Counted from the first letter of the stretch, positions 1 through 11,657 are shown. The stretch: DNA of 64,000 nucleotides from Fremontodendron californicum (GCA_030761205.1 JAULJL010000001.1:34419145-34483144); one strand, 5' to 3'. The notes: a model not told the origin generated them from the letters alone. Made by a program: numbers and translations.

Positions 1-129
1 ACAATAACAAAGTCCAAATATTAACAAATAACAATAACATTAATAAATAACAATAAAATGAATAAACTTATTTAATTAAAATATATTTTCGAAATTTAAA
101 AAAAAAAATTAAACAAGAAAAATACTTAC

Positions 130-451
130 AATTTGATATGATGGAGAATGAGATATCAAATCTAAATCTGCAAAAAAAAAAATGTTAATTTATTGTTTTA
201 AAAAATAATCAAGAGAGAGAGAAGAGAAAATAGAGGAAGAGAGAAGAGACTTACATTGGACGGCGGACTACGGACGGCGGGGGGCCTGGGTAGGGGCTTG
301 GGAACAGAAAAGGGAAAGAGGGAAAAGAGAGAAGGAGAAGGAAGAAGGAGAAGGAAAGGAGTCTCGGGCATTTAATTATGCCCGAGAACATTACCGACGG
401 AATTGTAACATTACCGACGAAATTTCCGACGGTAAAAGTTTTGGCGGTCAT
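130..451 (-). CDS. Possible two-exon reading frame inside the CACTA element
   Basis: An open frame starts with ATG at 451 on the minus strand and runs to 255, where a GTAAGT-type donor follows. A T-rich tract ending in TTGCAG lies at about 168-182. It is followed by a 38-base segment (167-130), which is followed by another GTAAG donor. Joining the two segments keeps the frame open, and the frame would continue past base 1. The encoded peptide is hydrophobic and Pro/Ser rich and resembles no family I know. It may be a transcribed gene fragment carried by the transposon, or chance. Confidence 0.25.
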
Positions 452-660
452 TTAAATTTCATCCGTCGGTATTAAGCTAATCCGTCGGTATAACATTACC
501 GACGGAACATGTTTATTATCGACAGAATTTTCGTCGGTAATTTATTTTGACCATTCAGTTTCTTTTATTTATTATTTTTTGTTTTATCTTTCTATTTATT
601 GCATATTAGAATCCATGCCATTTTTTACCGATGAAATAATCTGTCGATAATATACGTAAA

Positions 661-842
661 TCCGTCGGTAATAATTTCGCGGGAATCTAAGTTGTTCCCG
701 CCAAAGTATTACCGATGGATTTCACTGACCGACCAATTCGATCGTTAGATATCCGTCGGTAATAATTTCGCGGGAATCTAAGTTGTTCCCGCCAAAGTAT
801 TACCGATGGATTTCACTGACCGACCAATTCGATCGTTAGATA
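661..842. repeat. 91-bp tandem duplication in CACTA subterminal region
   Basis: Two adjacent 91-base units (661-751 and 752-842) look identical by eye. A third copy starts at 843 but diverges after about 12 bases. Each unit contains a TCCGTCGGTAA motif and its near-inverted partner, so the duplication raises the number of transposase-binding motifs at this end. Confidence 0.85.
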
Positions 843-1287
843 TCCGTCGGTAATTTGAATTTTCCGTTAGTAATGTTTCAAATATCCGTCGATAATGAGT
901 GATAACATTACCGACGAAATTTCGTCGGTAATTTTTAATTTTTTGTCGGTGAAAATATTTTTTACTGACTGAAATATTCCGTCGGTAAAGATTCCGTCGA
1001 TAATTCGACGTTCTCTTGTAGTGAACTCTCGATTGAATTAGTTTCATTTGCTTTGGAAAACCAATTCAATTTAAAAAATTATCAATTTTTAGAAAAAATA
1101 TTATAATAAATATGAAATAAAAAATATTTAAAAATTTTATAATAAATATATTAAAAATATTTATATAGAAACTACTCACTTTTATATATAATATATATAT
1201 ATATATTTTTTCTCAGGACTATTTTTTTAAAATTAAAAAAAATCACCTACACGCAGACATACCAATTCTAGTATATACTTAAGTCTC

Positions 1288-1644
1288 GTTTAGCATTACT
1301 TTTGGAATAGCTTTTAAGGTCAAAAGCTGTTTTTCACAGCAAACGTAATGCTAAACAGATAAAAAAAATTAGCTTTTGATATTGAATTCATGATTTGAAA
1401 AGCCAAATCAAAAAGCCAAAAAATATAGCTTTCGAGTTCTAAAAGCTGACTTTTGGATAAAAGAACTTTATTATCCTTACATCTTTACACTTTTATTATT
1501 TTAAACATATATTTTTTTTGACATTTCAATTTCGTACAACACTTTTTCACAACAATAACAAACACTTAAAAAATTTTAAATAATAATTTTTTACCATATT
1601 TTTTACTTACATTTTTTTCATTTTTTTTCATCACAATACTAAAC
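1288..1644. mobile_element. MITE-like non-autonomous DNA element, copy 1
   Basis: A 357-bp AT-rich non-coding element. It begins GTTTAGCATTAC and ends CAATACTAAAC, which are imperfect inverted repeats. A related sequence, with the same run of motifs around ATTATCCTTACATCTTTA, occurs at about 4365-4657, so this is a dispersed repeat. The ends resemble hAT-type MITEs. The superfamily is not certain and no clean target duplication was identified. Confidence 0.5.
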
Positions 1645-1750
1645 TAGTATTTAGTGTTGTATACCTAACCTACCTTGAAAAAAGTGCTGCTGCCCAAACT
1701 TCCATAATTTCAAGAGATATTATAAGTTTCAGATTGCAAAATTAATGAAC

Positions 1751-1981
1751 TATTATTTCTTGATTTTCATTTTACTATATGTAAAGCTGTGAATATTCTT
1801 GAGGCAAAACTTTAATCATGTATTTTTTGTGGGTACATTCTTCAACCATGTATTTTATCATATATATATATATATATATTATTTCTTGATTTTCATTTTA
1901 CCATATGTAAAGCAGTGAATATTCTTGAGGCAAAACTTTAATCATGTATTTTTTTGGGTACATTCTTCAACCATGTATTTT

Positions 1982-2026
<45 letters not shown>
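1751..2026. repeat. 126-bp tandem duplication with TA microsatellite tails
   Basis: Two units offset by 126 bases (1751-1876 and from 1877) share the motifs TATTATTTCTTG, TGAGGCAAAACTTTAATC and CAACCATGTATTTTATCA, with only a few substitutions and a one- or two-base indel. Each unit ends in a (TA)n run, short in the first copy and about 40 bases in the second (1986-2026). This suggests unequal exchange or slippage at the TA runs. Confidence 0.8.
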
Positions 2027-2029
<3 letters not shown>

Positions 2030-2559
2030 GATGCTTTTATTTATAAAAAAATTTGGGAAAAGGGGAAAATTTTTACACTTATTTTATATATAAAGGAAGA
2101 GAATATTGCAGTTTGAACTGAAAATTCTACCTATTATTATTTTAGCTAAAAGTGATACTTTCTTATTATTGAGTATATTGACCAACTAATGAGATTTTTC
2201 CCCCCTCTTTTGTATATCACTATATCGGAATACAAAAAGAATAATCAAACCTATTTTGATTTTTGACCAAAGAATCATGATGAAATCATTTTGAAAAGCA
2301 ACTTAACTTCACCAGGGGATGATTGGTCTAATTTTAAAGGAGCAACATTTATTAAGGTTTTCTAATTAGGTTCACCGACAAATTTAACTGAAATCAACAA
2401 TCAAGCGTAGCAGTTATAGCAAAGAATGTGCATGGTTGGTCTCATTGATAGGAAAAATTTAGCAACTTGTACCTTTCCTATTTGCTTTTCAATTAATTCC
2501 TATGTTATGGGATTCATGTTCTTAATTTGAAAAACATACCATCAACAATACAATAATTA
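2027..2559. other. AT-rich non-coding stretch, nothing recognised
   Basis: No ORF of note, no repeat partner in the window and no structural RNA was seen in this 530-base segment. Confidence 0.5.
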
Positions 2560-3075
2560 TTAAATAGTATAATAAGTAAAAATCATTTGAAAAAGAGAAA
2601 TGAAAAAATAAAAAATTGTTAGAAAGAAAATTGTAAATATAAAATTATCCTTGATAAAAAATCATCTCCTCCCTTCTCCTCTTATTTTTTAATTTACTTT
2701 TTTAATTAAAAATAATAATTTTTTTGAAAATATTTTTTTTTTAATTTTAAAAAATAAATATTTAAATATTTTTATTTTTTTAGTTTACTTTTTTAATTAA
2801 AAAATTTTAAAAAATAAAAAATAATAAAAATAATATTTCTAAAATTAAATTTTTTTATTTTTTAAAATTTTTAAAAAATAAATATTTCAATATTTTATTT
2901 TTTAAATTTATTTTCAATTAAAATTTAAAAAAAAATAATATTTCCTTAATGGAGGAGAAAGGAAAAAGAGATTTTTTCATTAAGGACAATTTTATCTTTA
3001 CAATATCTTTTCTAACCATTTCTAACTTTTTTATTTTTTTTAAATAATTCTAACATATTAGACAATTTAAAAATA
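2560..3075. mobile_element. Foldback MITE with long inverted repeats
   Basis: The left arm (about 2560-2690) and right arm (about 2945-3075) are imperfect inverted repeats over roughly 110-130 bases. For example, AAAATTATCCTTGAT on the left pairs with ATTAAGGACAATTTT on the right, and a CTCCTCCCTTCTCC block pairs with GGAGGAGAAAGG. The core is almost pure A/T. The design is typical of long-TIR plant MITEs (Mutator-like or foldback). The exact ends and target duplication are not resolved. Confidence 0.6.
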
Positions 3076-3218
3076 AAGTGACTATTGAGGGCATGTTTTG
3101 CAAATTAACCCTTTCTTATGACCAAATATTAGTATTGAACCCACGGTCTAACCCGTTGGTTCATGTAGTCATTTGAAGAGGTTACATTCAGCAGGTCTGT
3201 GTTTCAAATCCTAACTAT

Positions 3219-3600
3219 CACTAGAGAATGATTTTTCAACAAAATTATTTCATCGAAAAAGTTTCGTCGGAAATAATCAAGTATTTCCAACTGAATTGGT
3301 AGTTTTTGCAATGGAAAAAAAATGATGACTAAAAATTTTTAGTGACCGAGTACAAGTATTTTAGTGATGGAAAAATATTATTTTCGATAGATTTTAGCGA
3401 TGGAATCTTCTCCGTTGCTAAATTTTATCGGAAAAACTTTGGCGAAAATAGTGAGTGTTCTCGCCAGAACATTATCGACAAAATTTCTAACTTATAGCGA
3501 CAAAAATTCCATCAATAATGTTAATTTCAAAAATTTTATTCTTTCTTTATTGGAAAGAAAAAAATTTGTCAACGGATAGATTGCCAAAAAATTGGATTCC
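3219..3600. mobile_element. Possible degraded CACTA-like fragment
   Basis: Begins CACTAGAGAATG at 3219, similar to a CACTA terminus. It is followed by several weak copies of CGTCGGAA, AGCGATGGAA and ATCGACAAAATTT that resemble decayed subterminal repeats of the element at 1-1023. There is no coding sequence and the other terminus was not found. Confidence 0.3.
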
Positions 3601-3769
3601 GACAACTACGAAATGATGCCCCAATATGATGTTTTGATTCAAAATTTTAGGTTTAATATCACATAAGTAGGTTCTGATATCATATGTAAGCATAATTTTA
3701 TAAATCATTTATGATAATTAGAACAACATAAATAAAAATAATTGACATATATGTTTGGGTAGGAATGGT

Positions 3770-4120
3770 AGCATATTGGATATTTGCAATTTTTGAAAAT
3801 CTGAATCCGGTTAATTTATTCGATATCGAATCTGTTTATTATTCGAATATTATTATATGAATCCGTATCCGATTTAGATAGCAATATCCGTCGGATATCC
3901 AATTCTGCTAAATATCCGAATTTATTAAATTAAATTTTAAAAGATAAAAATATAAAATTAAATAAGTATTAAATATGTAAATGGATATAGGATTTGGATA
4001 TCCGTATAAATAAAGTGGATTCAAATAACGGATATTTAAAGATTCATATCCAAATTCGTTCCAGATAATAAATCTAATATCCAAATCTAAAAATTATTCG
4101 AATCTGCAATATCTGAATTC
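3770..4120. repeat. Region rich in GGATATCCGAAT-like palindromic motifs
   Basis: Many copies of GGATATCCG, ATCCGAAT and their complements occur in both orientations over about 350 bases, separated by A/T-rich spacers. This is the composition expected of a non-autonomous DNA element or decayed repeat. No termini were defined. Confidence 0.4.
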
Positions 4121-4364
4121 ACAAAAAAAAATCAATTAATGTCAGCTATTCACTTTTTTATTTTTCATTGCTATCCCTGGGTAAACATTGTTAAAAATGG
4201 AAGCGGAAGCAAGTTACTAATTATACATCGACTAGTCTTTCTTTTCGCTCTTCTCTTTACTATTGACGACTCTCAATTGGTAGAGATACTTTATGCTGAA
4301 AGTGAAAAGAGACTTAGGTATTGCTTAGTATTTTTTTTTGAACAATTTTTGAGGTAAAAAAAAT

Positions 4365-4657
4365 GACTTCTCCGGGTGAAATCATGATTTAAAAAGTCAT
4401 ATAAAAAAATCAAAAAAATATAGTTTTTGTGCTTTAAAAGTTGACTTTTGAATAAAATGATTTTATTATCCTTACATCTTTATATTTTTATTATTTTAAA
4501 CATATTTTTTTTGACTTTTCAATTTCCCACAATATTTTTTCAATGTCAAACACTTAAAAAATTTTAAACAACAATTTTTCACAATACTTTTTAAATACAT
4601 TTTTTTTCAATTCAAGATTTTTTCAACCCAATTTTTTTTTTAATAGCATTGCTAAAC
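4365..4657. mobile_element. MITE-like element, copy 2 (partial)
   Basis: Related to the element at 1288-1644. It shares the block around TTATCCTTACATCTTTA and the T-rich section after it, and ends AGCATTGCTAAAC at 4645-4657, complementary to the GTTTAGCATT start of copy 1. The left end is eroded or replaced, so this copy is probably truncated. Confidence 0.45.
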
Positions 4658-4990
4658 CAACCCTTACAGGTCTATAACCTATACAATTATCATATCACAC
4701 TAACCCAATAATATGCGTTCACAATTAATTAATTGGGCTCACTTACATGCTTCATACTATGATTATATTATCAACATGTATTATTAACCAAAACCACCAA
4801 TTAATAGTAGCACACTTACTGTAAAATTCTAAAAAAATAAAGATTGGAATCGATAAGTGGGGAGAAACCTGTTCAGGAGATGCAAGGAGGAGGTTGAGAT
4901 AAAGGCTTTTAGAAAGGTACACCTGATGGTTGTCGAATTGGAACTAATCAAAGTAAGTTTAATGAAGAAGAATCAACATTGAGAATTATC
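4658..4990. other. Non-coding interval, nothing recognised
   Basis: A 330-base A/T-rich interval between the MITE copy and the glutamate-rich pseudogene. No motif or repeat partner was found. Confidence 0.4.
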
Positions 4991-6077
4991 ATGAAAAAGA
5001 AGGTTAAAGGAATATGTGGTGTTGGGATCGAGGAAGAGAAAGAAGAAGAAGAGCCTAAGATGATTAAAGAAGAGGTATCAAAGGAAGAGTTTGTCGAGAA
5101 GAAGGAACCTGAAGAGGTACCAAAAGTAGAGTTGGTTTAAAATAAGGAACCTGAAGAGGTATAAAATTGGAGATTGTTGAGGAAAAGATTCAAAGCACTG
5201 AAGTAATTGATCAATGGCAAGTTGGAGCACATGAAGAGGTTGAGCAAGGAAGTAGTATTGAGACCGAACCAGAGGAACCTGAGTCAAAGAAAGAGGAAGA
5301 ATTTGAAGAGAAGATTGAGAACGAAGAACCAGAGGCAGTGGAAAATGCAATTTATGAGGGGCCTGAAAAAGTTGAAGAGTTGATGTAAAAAGAACCTGAG
5401 ATTGAAACAATGGAGGAAACTGATCAGGTTTTGGAAACACCAAAAAAGATCCCTGAAGAAAAGGTTGCAACTCCGGCTGCTCCGTGAATATTACAAAAAC
5501 CAGAAACAATGGAGCCTGAGGTAGTTGAACCACAGATGACAGAGATGCCATCAATAAAACAAAAAGATGAAAACAAACCTCCTGACGAAATAGAATTAAA
5601 GGTTCCAGAGCCAAAGGAAGAGACAGGGGAAGAAGAAATAAAAGCTACAGCAGGTCAAGCGACTCAACAATCAGAATTACCAAGTTTACCACCAAGTCAA
5701 GACGAAGACGAAAAAATTTGCAAAGGAGGATGATCAAGCAGAAGATTTAACTTCTGAACAATCAGAAGAGCAGGAAAGTGAGTAGATGTTCAGGTCCTTC
5801 AGGAATCCAAATCGAACGTGAACCTGATCAAGATCCAAAGGAAGCTGAAACTCCAACTCAACAACAACTTGAAGATGAATCAGATGAACAAGAATCAGAT
5901 CAGGAAAAGGAAACTGAGAACATGGCAGGTGAAATGGGAGAAAAAATTGATCAGGAAGAACATCGTCAAGAAAATGAAGGCGACATGGATACATCTCCTG
6001 AAATAGACACTGACAAAGGTGTCAGAAAATTAGAAATGAAACAAGAAAAAGAAAATAATGTTAGTAAAATAAAATGA
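4991..6077 (+). pseudogene. Pseudogene of a Glu/Pro-rich low-complexity protein
   Basis: An ATG at 4991 opens a highly acidic frame (repeated KEPEEV-, EEPE- and EVVEP-like runs). It is broken by in-frame stops at 5138 and 5162, then continues in another frame from 5167 with stops at 5386, 5485 and 5731. It then shifts again to the frame ending at 6077. The acidic, Lys/Glu/Pro/Gln-rich composition persists across all three frames for about 1.1 kb. This argues that it was one long coding exon, since decayed. The protein would have been largely disordered or coiled. No recognisable domain allows a family name. It could be a host gene relic or a transposon-carried fragment. Confidence 0.55.
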
Positions 6078-6089
6078 CTTTGAGTAATG

Positions 6090-6490
6090 TAGAATACTTT
6101 TTTTAAGGCTTTAATATGCCTAAAAACTACAACAAAACTCTCAACACTGCAAAATAATGAAAATGACTGAATAGAAAAGTCATTTATATAAATAACGAAC
6201 AGATGTATTTTTCAATGAAATACCTTTTGTAAGAGTTGTGTTGTTTTACAATACAAGTTTACATGTAAAGTTATGTCTTTACAAGACAACTTTACACGTA
6301 AAAGTTACGTCTTTACAATATAAAAATTGTGTCTTTATAAGACAACTAATTATGAACAATTATAATTTTCAAAATTTAATTATTCTAAAATTATAATTAT
6401 AATAAAATTAATTGTTTTATATGCTCTATAAGCTTGACTTTTCTAGATAATATAAGATTGGTTACCTACAAACATTATAAACTACTAACA
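6090..6490 (-). mobile_element. Probable LTR of a non-autonomous retroelement
   Basis: The right edge is ...AACTACTAACA at 6490, followed by ATCCCCCACTAG. Read on the minus strand this is a polypurine tract (CTAGTGGGGGAT) followed by TGTTAGTAGTTT, the usual junction of internal region and 3' LTR. The segment contains short direct repeats built on ACAAG/TTTACACGTAA. The left edge is approximate and the partner LTR was not found in the window. Confidence 0.4.
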
Positions 6491-7246
6491 ATCCCCCACT
6501 AGTTTAGGATGTTGGTAATTTAATTTGTAGTCTTTCACACAAACAAATAATATGCGTACAAGAAGGTTATCTCTCGATTTGAACCATTAATTAGCGGATG
6601 TATCTTAGAATTCTAATGAAGTTGTTGGTGTCTGCAGATTGAACCACAACTCCTAATATTAGAATTGAAAATACACCACACATAATATTCATTTGTATTT
6701 CTGTCAAAGGTTGTTCAGTTTTAGCACCATTATGGAGATGTGCTTATCTTGTTCTTAATAAACATTTACAAGAGAAACTCCAATTCTTCTTGTTGAAGCG
6801 GCACCACTTCTTATGTTTATATAGGTAGAGTTTCTATAATGTCCCCATTGCTTTAGACATTTGAATAATAAACTCCATTAAGAGTATAAAACCCATCCTC
6901 AATATGCAATGGACCGCACTAGTCTCTAAACAATTTCTTTTGGAATGAGTTTTACTAGTGCATCACAGACACATAACAATAATTTGTTTATACCCATTGA
7001 ACTTTAAAATTAGAGGTTACTAATTAAAAGTTGGGTTCCCATTGTTGGTATCTAATAATAAGGTTTAAACTCATTCTCTCCGTAGTACTACTGATCAAAT
7101 TTATAGGAATCGATTTCCTTTTACGATAATTACCTCAAATTAGAGATTGAATCTCTAATATAATCAATACATAGGCTAATATGTCCAAACTTTCTACTTT
7201 AGATATTACTATATGTTTTAGACATTGTTGCCTCATTCTTGAAATT
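6491..7246 (-). other. Non-coding internal region of LTR-like element, left part
   Basis: A 756-base A/T-rich stretch with no ORF of note. It lies between the polypurine-like tract at 6491 and the Athila-like insertion at 7247. It appears to be internal sequence of a coding-less LTR element that resumes at 13168. Confidence 0.35.
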
Positions 7247-8735
7247 TGATGCATTCCAAATAGTATATCTTATTTAATCTTTGCACTAAAAAGATCAGTT
7301 GTAAAGTATAGTAGTTAGCAAGGGTCGAATCCACGGGGAATGGTTTTTAGTTTTTGAATTATTAGTTTATCACTTAATCTCAAAGACAAGAAAAGAAAAG
7401 GGGGTTTTGAATCAGTTTAAATTTAAGCAAATAATAAAAAGCAAATAAACAATAATCAAATATGGTTAAGGTTTCATTCTCCACCACTAGACAATATCAA
7501 GAATCAATTTCAGACCTATCAACATCAATTATCTATCAAAGTTAACAACCGTAGATAACAACAAGCTCTGCTACCCCAATATTTTCTTATTTTGTCGTTA
7601 AATAGAATAAGCTCTCTATTTAATCTCTAATTATCAAACAACCTAGAATAAGCTCTCTAAATTCAATTTGATAACAGCTTTATGATGAGAAAGATAGGTT
7701 GATTTAAGCAACAAACACATAAGCTCGGATTGTTCAACTTAGGTTATGTTCCACTTTGCAATTAGCGAAAATTTTAATATAATCATTAATCACAAATTGC
7801 CACTTATGAATAGGAAATCAAGACAATTACACGGATCAAAACTCCTAAACTAGCAATAGAGAATTATCAAGATCTATCTAATTGTACACCTAAACAAATC
7901 AAGACAAAGATCATGAACAATTCTTATAGAAGAACATAAGCAACTTTCATAGAAAATCAATATATGATAGAATCTGAAAATCAATTACATAACATGTTTA
8001 GGGCTTTGAAATCACCCTTAACCAAAGAAAAGTTTAGCCTAGCATAGGCATAGTTAATATAAACATAAAACTTAAAAACAAAATAAGAAGAAAACTAAAA
8101 GAATGAAGAAGAAGAAGAAGAAGAAGAAGAATGATGATCCTTGCCTCCTTCAAAGATGTCTAGTTTGTGGCTCAAAAGATGGTATTATAAAGTTTTAAAA
8201 CTCTGAGAACAAGTCCTTGCCACACAAGTAAGTTAGGAGGTAGAAAATTGCGTTTTTTTGGCAGGTTTCACAAGTTTTTCCCGAATCTTGGGCGCTCTAA
8301 CCTCGGGCTCTTTATCAGCCATTTCGTTGCTGCATCTTCTCGCAGTTCTTCGGCTGATTTGGATGACCATTTCTTGTCCGATTTAGGCGTATAAACTACC
8401 GTTGGAAAGGTATTCAAGTCATCTTCAAAAGTCAATAGAAAGGTTCTTTAAATAAGGACGTTAACATCATGTTTTCCTTGCAACAAGCTCCGGAGGTCAA
8501 ATCTGCCTTCTTGCTTGGCAACAAGAAATTGACCTTTTTGACTCCTAAGTCTTCTTCCATCTTGTGATTATGATTTTATAAGCTCTTTAACATCATAATT
8601 GACATATTTTCTCTTCATTTTTCTAAATATACCTAAAATTCAAAAAGATAACATAATTAATCAAAATAAAGATAGAAGACATAACGAAAACTAAGAATAG
8701 AAAAGGCATAAAATGTGTATTTTATGAGCTTATCA
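7247..8735 (-). repeat. Left (3') LTR of the Athila-like non-autonomous element
   Basis: Starts TGATGCATTCC and ends GAGCTTATCA. It is similar along its whole length to 11682-13167, with scattered substitutions and small indels. It contains a (GAA)n run at about 8102-8130 and an eroded TATA motif at about 8183 (one T shorter than in the right LTR). Confidence 0.85.
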
Positions 8736-8752
8736 AATACCCCCACACTTAG
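8736..8752 (-). other. Polypurine tract of the non-autonomous element
   Basis: On the plus strand the LTR end is followed by aatacccccacacttag. Read on the minus strand this is a purine-rich TGTGGGGGTA-type tract abutting the 3' LTR, as needed to prime plus-strand DNA synthesis. Confidence 0.65.
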
Positions 8753-10733
8753 CTTTTTGCTAGTCCTCGAGCAAAACAAAATAAGAAAATCTAATCTAAT
8801 CTACTTTCGTAGGAAATCACGGTGGCACTTAGCATGTGACACAAGCCTTTAAACCCCTAAGTGTCCCTAGTGGACGAGTTTAGTCTCATGAGGGTTTACT
8901 AGGATGATACCCACAAACATTGAAAACATAAGAAAAAAAAATAATTACAACTAATCCTTCCAATATAAATTAGAGATAATCATTGGACAAGTCTTATAAA
9001 CAAATCAATAGCTTAAAGAATTTCACAAAGGAATCATGCATGAATGTAAATAGTTTGAGTTAAGCCAAAATTAATATAGCATATCTCAATTAAAATAATG
9101 CATATTCAAATTTAATCTCAACTTCTCACAAGGGATACTCTCATGATTTTTCACTCTTTAAAGTAGTGGTAAAGTGTTTACACTCAATCATTCTCATGAA
9201 AACAGTTCTACCATATGCTTGCTTGTCCACCTATTCTCCACTATTTAGATCATGCAACTTTATGAATCAAGTGGTCTTTATTCAAGGTTGTAATGAGGCC
9301 AAGGGTTTGTAATATGGTTAAAGAATAAAAGAAAAAGGATATTATAAAGGTTCCAAAGATTTCATAGAGTTTAGAGTCAAAATAAAATTTTTGCAAAGAA
9401 AACTTTCTCAATATTCCTTAGAAGCACATAATAACATAGGCTAAATTTTCATGTTGAGCCTTGACTTCATTCTACTCAACTTTGTGACATCTTTTTTTTT
9501 TCTTTAACCAAAAGTTTAAGAGATGATTCATATTTTTCTTTTTCTTTTTTATTTAGGAATGTATTTGACAATGTTCCCTTTCTTTTTCTCTTGACTTTGG
9601 CCCTTTTTTCCCTACACTTATTTCTTGTTTCTAATTTTCAATAAATCTCCCTTATTTATGCAATATGTCTCAAAACATTCAATCCATCATTAGAACAAGG
9701 GTAAGGATATAAGTATATTTAGGCTAGGTAAAAGATGTGGTTACCAAAGAAATAGCTTATTCAATGTAGGCTCAAATTGGCTCACTAAGGGGGATGTTCT
9801 CTTGGAACATCAATAGGGGTTGGCTGATTTGGCCTTGGTTATAAATCCTAATGCCTCTATCATATCCATGTTGTCACATGTATCAATATAGTTTCAAAAG
9901 GTTTAAAGCAAGTTCTAGAGAAACATGTAATCATAAGAGCATACAAGAAAGAAATTAGATTGATATGTATAATGCATCAATCATATAGGCTCAAAACTCG
10001 TAAGGATGTTTATACAAGTCAATATCAAGTAAACATGCTTCTTTCTCAATTAACATGTCATATTAACATTGGCTCATAAAAATTTGACATCAAGCTCAAT
10101 TCTTATGTAAAATCTTCTCACTAATAAACTAGTTTTAGACCTACACAAATCATATCTTATCATTGTATGGAAAGAAACTAAAAACACACTAATAATAATA
10201 ATAATAATAATAATAATATTAATGACTAAAAAAAATAACAACCTAAAATAAAAGAAATCCTAAATCCTTCCCCCACACTTAATTCTTACATTGTTCTCAA
10301 TGTAATGATATTACCCACATGAAAGAATTATGTGTAAGAGAAAAGAACTAATAACATAAGAATAAAAATAACTAAGACTCAAAACAAAACAAACTCATGC
10401 AACCCAAATAATCCTAAAACACTAAACAAACAATTAACAAATAAACATAATAAAAGGAGAAAAGGAAAGGGAAAGGGAAAGGGAAAGGGAAAGAGAAAGG
10501 GAAAGGAAAGCAAATCTGAGTATGGCAGGTTGGTAATGCTTCACCAATTGGGCTGCCTCCCAATTAGCACTTGGTTGATTGTCTTCAACCTAGCCTATAT
10601 CCCTTCTTGGCTTTTTAGGATCTTTGGGCTTAGACATGAAATTTCCCAAATTTGAGCTTTTTGTAGGGCAGTTTCTTTGCACAACAGTGGATGCATTCTC
10701 CATCACAATTATTATTCCATCATCCTTTGTGAT
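8753..10733 (-). other. 3' non-coding region shared with the autonomous Athila element
   Basis: No gene. From about 8806 it matches the region starting at about 24427 of the other Athila element (for example ATCACGGTGGCACTTAGCAT in both). The match is high and near continuous to about 10185. An (AAT)n microsatellite at 10193-10217 and a (GGGAAA)n tract at about 10458-10508 follow. A CCCCCACACTTA motif at about 10270 may be a second polypurine-like tract. Confidence 0.7.
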
Positions 10734-11546
10734 TCATAGCTCATCGAGGAATGGTGCATATTTTGGTACTTGGTGAATGGCATCCACAAACAAGCTGTTT
10801 AAGGTTTCCAGCATGTGTTGTTCATGTTTCTCCTCCTTGAACTTTGCGAATCTACTAAGAAAAGGTGGAGAAGAAACATTAGTAATAGTTAGAACCTTAA
10901 AAGTTACCTCAGGTGCCGAAGTACTCTCAATTGAAATTTTAGCTTCATTATCCTCAAGAAGTGAATCCATCTTTGGTTTTGTCTCATCCTCATCTTGTTC
11001 CCTACTTCTCAAGATCTCAATACTAACATTAGCTTCATCAAGTTTTTCAGATCTTTGTTCTACCAATCTCACCACACTACTAGCCAATTGGCCCATTTGC
11101 GTTTCCGAACTTTGGATACTTGACCTTGTTTCCTGGATATCGGCCTGAAATTCTTGTTGAAATTGCAAAGTATTAGTGACAAGGGATTTGATAAGATTTT
11201 CTAAAGAAGTACCTGAGTTGTGAGTCATAGGTGGTGGCTGAAAAAGATCTGGTTGTAGATGTAATGGTTGATTGAAGTCAGATGGATGATTGTAATTGGC
11301 ATAAGGGTCCCACCATTCTTCATTGTAAGTGTCTGAGAAAGCCTCATACTGTTGTGGTTGGAACCCTTGTTGGCCTTGAAATCCTTTGAAATCATAGGTT
11401 GGTTCACAATTATCTTCTTGGAAGTATGGGCACAAATCGATTAGATGATCCATCATAAAGCACACTCCACACTTCCTTGATTGTTGAACATTATCCATGG
11501 CCAATTGTTGAACCAACTTTTCAAGTGTTAAATTGTTCAATTCCAT
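10734..11546 (-). CDS. Athila gag C-terminal fragment with CCHC zinc knuckle
   Basis: An open frame on the minus strand ending at 10734. The frame is open upstream to 11657, but those codons are a hydrophobic translation of leader sequence, so the Met at 11546 (MELNNLTLEK) is a better start. It encodes a zinc knuckle CGVCFMMDHLIDLC (CX2CX4HX4C). A Gln/Pro-rich linker follows, then an acidic segment and a final DAIHQVPKYAPFLDEL block. That last block aligns with DAIKQVPSYAKFLKDM in the gag-pol at 27890-33250. The N-terminal capsid part of gag and all of pol are absent. The frame ends just before the protease position. It may be a truncated nucleocapsid that can still bind RNA, or simply a relic. 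Confidence 0.65.
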   Translation of the reverse strand: MELNNLTLEKLVQQLAMDNVQQSRKCGVCFMMDHLIDLCPYFQEDNCEPTYDFKGFQGQQGFQPQQYEAFSDTYNEEWWDPYANYNHPSDFNQPLHLQPDLFQPPPMTHNSGTSLENLIKSLVTNTLQFQQEFQADIQETRSSIQSSETQMGQLASSVVRLVEQRSEKLDEANVSIEILRSREQDEDETKPKMDSLLEDNEAKISIESTSAPEVTFKVLTITNVSSPPFLSRFAKFKEEKHEQHMLETLNSLFVDAIHQVPKYAPFLDEL

Positions 11547-11657
11547 CATTCTTTGCTCAAAATTTGAAAAAAAAAAACATGTATGTAAAAGAAAAATACA
11601 ACTAATTAGAACTGAAAATAAGAATAAACCAAGTAACAAATAAACTAAAAGAAGCAA

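Larger units (their letters stand above)
1..1023. mobile_element. CACTA (En/Spm) DNA transposon, terminal part
   Basis: The right end of a CACTA transposon. Read on the minus strand, the sequence starts at 1023 with CACTACAAGAGAACGTCG (1006-1023), the classic CACTA terminal inverted repeat. The preceding 600 bases carry many direct and inverted copies of a TACCGACGGA / TCCGTCGGTAA motif, the subterminal repeats to which CACTA transposases bind. The 3-bp target duplication would be aac at 1024-1026, but the other end lies outside the window. No transposase is visible in this part. The GA-rich stretch at 215-365 belongs to the element or to captured sequence. Confidence 0.8.

Noticed and set aside
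5078..5614. A 178-codon minus-strand ORF
   Set aside because: It is the antisense shadow of the Glu/Lys/Pro-rich plus-strand coding relic; its Leu/Phe/Gln-rich composition is what acidic codons give on the opposite strand.
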